This document shows, one piece after another, positions 59,002-64,000 of a stretch of DNA of 64,000 nucleotides. Origin of the DNA: Dryas octopetala (taxonomy: Eukaryota > Streptophyta > Magnoliopsida > Rosales > Rosaceae); NCBI GenBank assembly GCA_963921425.1, contig OY992840.1, positions 19,260,621-19,324,620 of the forward strand. Reading direction: 5' to 3'. The position numbers were made by a program, and so were the translations under genes. The notes under the pieces are model-generated. The model made no database searches. It was not told the origin of the DNA and saw only the letters and a program-made list of their open reading frames with translations. How positions within the stretch are numbered: position 1 is the stretch's first letter; each line of letters starts with the position of its first letter.

Positions 59002-62000
59002 TCAAACCTGAAGGCAAAAAGGCATGAAAACTGGAAAAACATTAGTACCTGTGCAAAAGCATAAATTGCTCGCAAGATTCTTGCATAGTCCGTTCCTAGC
59101 ATTTGAATGACAACATCTGCCAGAAATGTTCCCCAAAGCCTGCATAAAATACCAAAAGAAATAAACTGATAACAATTGATGAAAAAAATCAGCAAAAATC
59201 TTGAACATCATCAAAAGCAACCATAATGACAGAGACAGTCCGGTAAAGTTACAATCAAAATAATATTTACATGTGTGTGAGTGTGTGTGTTTTAGAGATA
59301 GAGTGCAGGAAGAGAGTCAATACACTGGACCAAGTAAAGCCATCATGCTTCTAAAACCAAGATATCTTGATGTAGCCCCTGTAAAACCCTGTCCAAAATT
59401 AGAAATATGAGAAATCCTGAAATGATAGAATGGGGAGGGGGGAACATATAACAATATTTTGTGATAATATCCAATTTAGTGTTGCACTTTATATTTAAAA
59501 CCACGACAATGAAGGAGGTTTCCCTGATATCAGCACCACTGGAATTGATTCAGATTTTTGTTGATATAAAACTTGGATCTGAATTAATAAAAATGCCACT
59601 AGCTCATAAAATAGTTTTCTGATAAAACATAAAAAAACCACTATCACAGAAACAAATCATTTAGATGGTAGAGGCAGAATTTAATCATCATCAAAATATA
59701 ATTACTTGTTTTGCCGCAAGCAAGGCCACTCTGGACTCCAGATTAATAGCAGCTAATTGTCCACCCTGAAAATCAAGAAAATATGGAATTACATGTCAGG
59801 GAAAAAGGAATACCAGATAAATTATAGGGTAGTCATTAACATCATAAAGAGAAATACTCCATTCAATGGAAGAAAAAGTAGCATAAGTTTATACTCCATA
59901 TAATAATGAAAGAAAAAGTAGCATAAGCATGAAGCTAGAACATGTTGAAACAGACATGGACATGGGAGATGACATCACACGAATGTAAATACAAATCTTG
60001 AAAAAGAAAAGACACAGTAAGAACACAACAGTGTATATGCATGCATGTTTCTGATGAAGAGGCAAATCTTATAAACATAGGGCATGAACACTGTGGGAGT
60101 GGGAGAACACAGAGGTATAATGTATGCACATATGTATGTTTTTTTGGGTTTAGGATATGCATAATTATATTTATGTATGGCAGAACCCAAAACCATACAC
60201 ATAAGTATGTATGTTTGTATGCATAATTATATTTATGTCTGCAATTTAAAAGTGCATGTCCTAAGTGGAGTCTCCAAAACCGGGGGGTTTCCTGCTTTTT
60301 ATCCCCTCTATCCCTCTCTCATATCTCTTTCAACAATAGCCTGACACTTAAAAGTAATTTTGTAAAGTAAAGATAATTTATTGAAAAGCTCCAAGGGGTG
60401 TCACCCAATTGCACAAGCTTTATATATAAGTTTGAAAATAGAAAGAAAAACTAGAATACAGGAAGAGGAGTCTCTTTGCCCATGTAAACATTAATATGAG
60501 ACAAATAGGTCAAAACTATTAAAGCTGTGGGTATGCGGCCCCCATTTCATCAAAAATAAATAAATTAAAGCTGTAATAAATTGGAATATAATTGAATTCC
60601 ACATATTAATATCAGAAGAATTACTCATTTATGGTTCCTTTCACAACTACAAAGATATGAAGTCAAATATGTACCTTTTTAACAAAATCTCTTTTTAGCT
60701 GATAGTTGGCAGCTTCTAGGAACACATTCCCAGATAATTTCCTAACTAACTACCACAAAGGAAAATAGTTAAGGATATAAACAGATGAAAGAAATCAAAT
60801 TAACTAGTATGATTACTTTCTTACCAATTGATAGATCTTTGCCAAAGTAAAGATACCACCACCCTTCAGAAGAAAAGTAGAACCAGTAAATTTAAAAATA
60901 TCAACTCAAGTTATAGAGAATTGGAAGAATCCATAAAGTCAATGTAGTAAAGTTACATTACCTTCAAAAACATCGATCGGAGCTCTGCTGCCCCAACTTT
61001 TAAAGCAGCAAGGGCCTGCAACTTCCATTGACTGAGTCCAAGTTCAAGACTATGTTGATCATTGGATGGCTCAGAGAATTCCAACAGGTCATGGAAACTT
61101 CCTGATTCCTCACTACATGAAGGAAGTGACTCATTTTAAGTCATTACAACACTTTCAAAATAAAAGAATCCAAAGTTAAAGTTTTTCTACGATACAATGA
61201 CCTACTAAGACAGTAAATTGTCAAAATTGAACAGCATAACTAACTACCAACTCATGAATGTCCAACCTTGGTTTCCCTCTTTCACTGTAATTTTATTTAC
61301 TAAAATTATACCACATACCTGGATAAAAATTAAAATGATCAATTTCAACTCTATCCCCCTCTAACTGTCTACACTTCCTTACTGGAAACATCCATTTTAC
61401 AGGGATCCTATGAAATCTTATCAATACGACAAATACAGGATCATCACACAACCTTTTTCAAGCACATCCCATAATTCACTTCTCATACCTAAGGGTAGAG
61501 TTCTCTTCGATCTCTCTTTCCTTTTGGATACTTAAAGAGAAACCAAAAAAAATACAAAATTTATTTCTAAAACTAATAAAAACCAAGGTCTAAATATTAG
61601 AGAAATATGTAGAACACATGCCTTGAGTAGTCTCGCAACAGATGAAGGAAAATCTCTGCTTCAAGGTCTTCAGTTGACAATTTGCTTGAGCAAGGAATGC
61701 TTAACTCTTTTCTCACTGCAAGCAAGACATTTCTATATGATGGCCTCCAACCCCTACCAAGAATCCCACACAAACCAGTCAGGTAGTCAACATGAAACTT
61801 CACTGGCAATTATATGACACTAGCAGTTAGTTTAGTATAAAATAAATAGGATTAGACAGATTTCAAACCACTTTCCTTTGCCAGGACCCTTCATAAATTC
61901 GGTTCAGTGGCAAGTCAGCCCATAAAATTCGAGTAATGTTGATTCCAAACAAGTTAACTAATGAGGTGAATTTAAAAGATAACTTGCTGAATGCACATTG

Positions 62001-62948
62001 GCCTTGCCCATATAAGTTGAGGAAAAACCTTATCGTAGACCGAGCATCAGCTGCGAGGAATAAGAATCGTGACTCTAATGCTGCTAAAAATTCCTCTCGC
62101 TCTTCGAGATCTTCTTCAATCATTGCATAGTCAACATCATTTCTGCTCATTATGGATTTCAGTAAAGGGCTGAAGTAGCTGGATATCGTCACCACCCATA
62201 GATAAAAATGTCAACATCCCAATAAAAACTTCAAGGTTAATTAAATCTTTAGCTTGATTGACACTACCCCTTCACTGAAAATCGAAAATGCAAGATGCAA
62301 AACATGATTTTTCTTGTTTTGTGCCAGAGTTTCATATTTACCAAACAGAAAGTATCTGAACAAGTTCAAAAAAAGAGAAAGCAGTAGAAAGAATTGAGTA
62401 TGAAGTACCTAGGGCCAAAAAGGATTCTTTCAAGCTCATATAACTCAGAGTCCGTGGCAAGTTCAAGCACAGAACGGAGTTCAGGATCAAAGGTACCTGA
62501 AAACTTAACAAAACCCAAAATGCGAACAAATCCAAAAGGCTAAAACCGACGCTATAAATAGAGCAAAATGGTACCTTCCCCTTTTGTCGAATTTGCTGCA
62601 ATGGCAGCATGAGCACAACCCACAAGCCTCACACTGCTTGTAGACCCACGTGAGCTACATATCTGTGAAATATGATTGTGTTTTGTTAATAAAAGCAACA
62701 CTTATCTTTACAGTATTCAATTTCAGAGTAACATGGGGTTTGAACTTATGATTATAGATTGTTGTTTCTCTGTATTTGGTCAGAAAAAGAAAACAAAAGC
62801 ACGGAAACAAAATATACGGAAGTGAAGCTTTTTAAATGGTGAGGAGGACAAGGCTTACTGGGTAAGTGAGTTTGGTGGCGGTGGTGGTGGAAGTGATTGG
62901 GGAAGCGAAGGGGACGCGGAGCACCAGAGCTGACGAGGTAGTGGACAT
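59002..62948 (-). CDS. Putative plastid protein with YaaW (UPF0174)-like domain, 12 exons, about 344 aa
   Basis: ATG at 62946-62948. Exons: 62859-62948, 62575-62662, 62409-62496, 62029-62178, 61622-61753, 60962-61112, 60825-60863, 60675-60749, 59706-59765, 59324-59388, 59049-59139 and a final Val-stop at 59002-59007, summing to 345 codons with stop. The N-terminus MSTTSSALVLRVPFASPITS is Ser/Thr-rich and lacks acidic residues, as in chloroplast transit peptides. The body resembles bacterial YaaW: a helical start (ELRSVLELATDSELYELERI), the block YRNVLLAVRKEL followed by STEDLEAEIFLHLLRDY, a Gly/Ala-rich region GLY-type turns (KGGGIFTLAK, KGGQLAAINL), and a late helix YARILRAIYAFAQ. YaaW function is unknown. 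Exon 5 appears to use a GC donor (AAG|GCATGT). The C-terminus is uncertain. Confidence 0.7.
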
Positions 62949-63296
62949 ATCTAGCTCTCCAGTCTCACAGTGTGTTACCCAGTTGCTGCAAATCGCTGCT
63001 AATACTTACTATTTATAGTACAACAACCAGACTAGCAGAGATAGATAGATGAACACAGAATTTCAGGGCTTAATAGTTTCGACTTTCAAGTCGTTGGCTT
63101 TTCAGGACTTCCAATTCCAGAATTTCAGAATTCCAGATATTGTGCGATGCTCAACTGTACGTCTGCCTACTAACCACTATTCACTATTGACACAATTTCG
63201 GGGCTTTTCAACTTTATTTCAGCCTTTTTTATTTTATTAGGCCCAATACAAACCTGGACTTGTCCACCAGGCCTTTATCTTAATGTCACAGTAGTA
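62949..63296. other. Upstream region of the YaaW-like gene
   Basis: 5'UTR and promoter of the minus-strand gene; no other feature recognised. Confidence 0.5.
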
Positions 63297-63487
63297 GTGC
63301 TATATATACCATATTTTTATACCATAATTTCATACCACCTTATGCGGCAACTTATATGACATTCATACATTGGATACTAAAAAATAAAAATAAAAACCCA
63401 AAATAAAAAATAAAAACTTTGTCCAATAAAATAATGACACGTCAAATGGTATAAAAATGTGGTATAAGAATGTAATAAGTGTAGCAT
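63297..63487. mobile_element. Small MITE copy 2, 191 bp
   Basis: Highly similar along its whole length to 26434-26627, in the same orientation, including TTGGATACTAAAAAATAAAA against TTGGATATTAAAAAATAAAA. The similarity stops at both ends, supporting the boundaries. Confidence 0.7.
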
Positions 63488-64000
63488 TATTCGTCATTTA
63501 AACTAGAGCTTCTGGTATTAGATTATGATTTCATTCTTAATTCCTTAGTAAATGATTGCTACTTACCCTTAATAGTCTCCTATAGTTTCTCTACCGATTT
63601 TATACAACTTTTAATAGCCGAATCTTCAAAATTAATTTTTATGGTTTTTACATATATTTCCTATATGATATATATTATATTCAACGCATAGTTGATATTA
63701 TTTCCCTTATGTATGAGGTAATTGCGTCATATTGACAACTCGAACCGACCTTAACCTAAGAAATATTAAACATGATTTAAAGAATCCTGTAGAAATAATT
63801 AATTTTAGAAGAATATTTATGAGTAATTAAAATATAAGATTTTGGATCTGACCCAAAAAAAAAAAAACAAGGATTTTGGAAACCATAAAGACACTAAAAG
63901 ACGAGGTTAAGAAAAAAAAGAATAAAAAATCAGAAAACCAAACTCTGTGAAATCTAATCTCGTTTTGGTCCTGCTCCTAATGGCATAATTGACATTAGGA
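63488..64000. other. AT-rich intergenic DNA at window end
   Basis: Nothing recognised. Confidence 0.4.

Overview
This is a nuclear chromosome segment from a flowering plant. Genes have short GT-AG introns, the background is AT-rich with many (AT)n and (GA/CT)n microsatellites, and the families are plant-specific: a DYW-class PPR protein, a ZF-HD homeodomain protein, an IDD zinc-finger factor and a CASP-like protein. Gene content and transposon style fit a eudicot, plausibly a Rosaceae/Prunus-type genome. That lineage call is inference from general resemblance.

Layout. (a) 1-11.8 kb holds three minus-strand housekeeping genes: a histone-type N-alpha-acetyltransferase (NAA40-like, running off the left edge), a 149-residue four-EF-hand calmodulin or close CML, and a dihydroxyacetone kinase of about 20 exons. 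(b) 11.8-14.1 kb is a promoter plus a solo LTR and a MITE. (c) 14.1-22.4 kb holds an intronless TAF1C-like protein (minus), divergent from an intronless PPR-DYW editing factor (plus), then a three-exon 2-oxoglutarate-dependent dioxygenase. (d) 22.4-28 kb is a transposon cluster: two related hAT-type elements in opposite orientation with a hairpin MITE between them. (e) 28-38 kb holds a ZF-HD gene, a tandem TRIM array, a single TRIM, a 741-bp MULE-like element and an SGR5/IDD15-like gene. (f) 38-47.9 kb is gene-poor, with microsatellites, one degenerate TRIM and two MITEs. (g) 47.9-54.4 kb holds a broken RBR ubiquitin-ligase fragment with a TRIM in its intron, then a full-length Ty1/copia retrotransposon with one open 1414-codon frame and LTRs differing at 2 of 279 positions. 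(h) 54.4-64 kb holds a CASP-like membrane protein, an aldo-keto reductase and a 12-exon plastid-type YaaW-like gene.

The genes are not an operon or obvious pathway cluster; each acts independently. The most distinctive content is mobile. Nearly every non-genic block resolves into an element with identifiable ends, and many have exact target-site duplications: 5 bp for LTR/TRIM elements, 8 bp for hAT and 9-10 bp for MULE-like elements. I found no RNA gene, CRISPR array or prokaryotic feature, and no clear new enzymatic system. The best candidates for follow-up are the tandem TRIM array and its G-box-rich internal region, the larger hAT element with a foreign-looking insert, the hairpin MITE family, and the YaaW-like plastid gene with a possible GC-AG intron.
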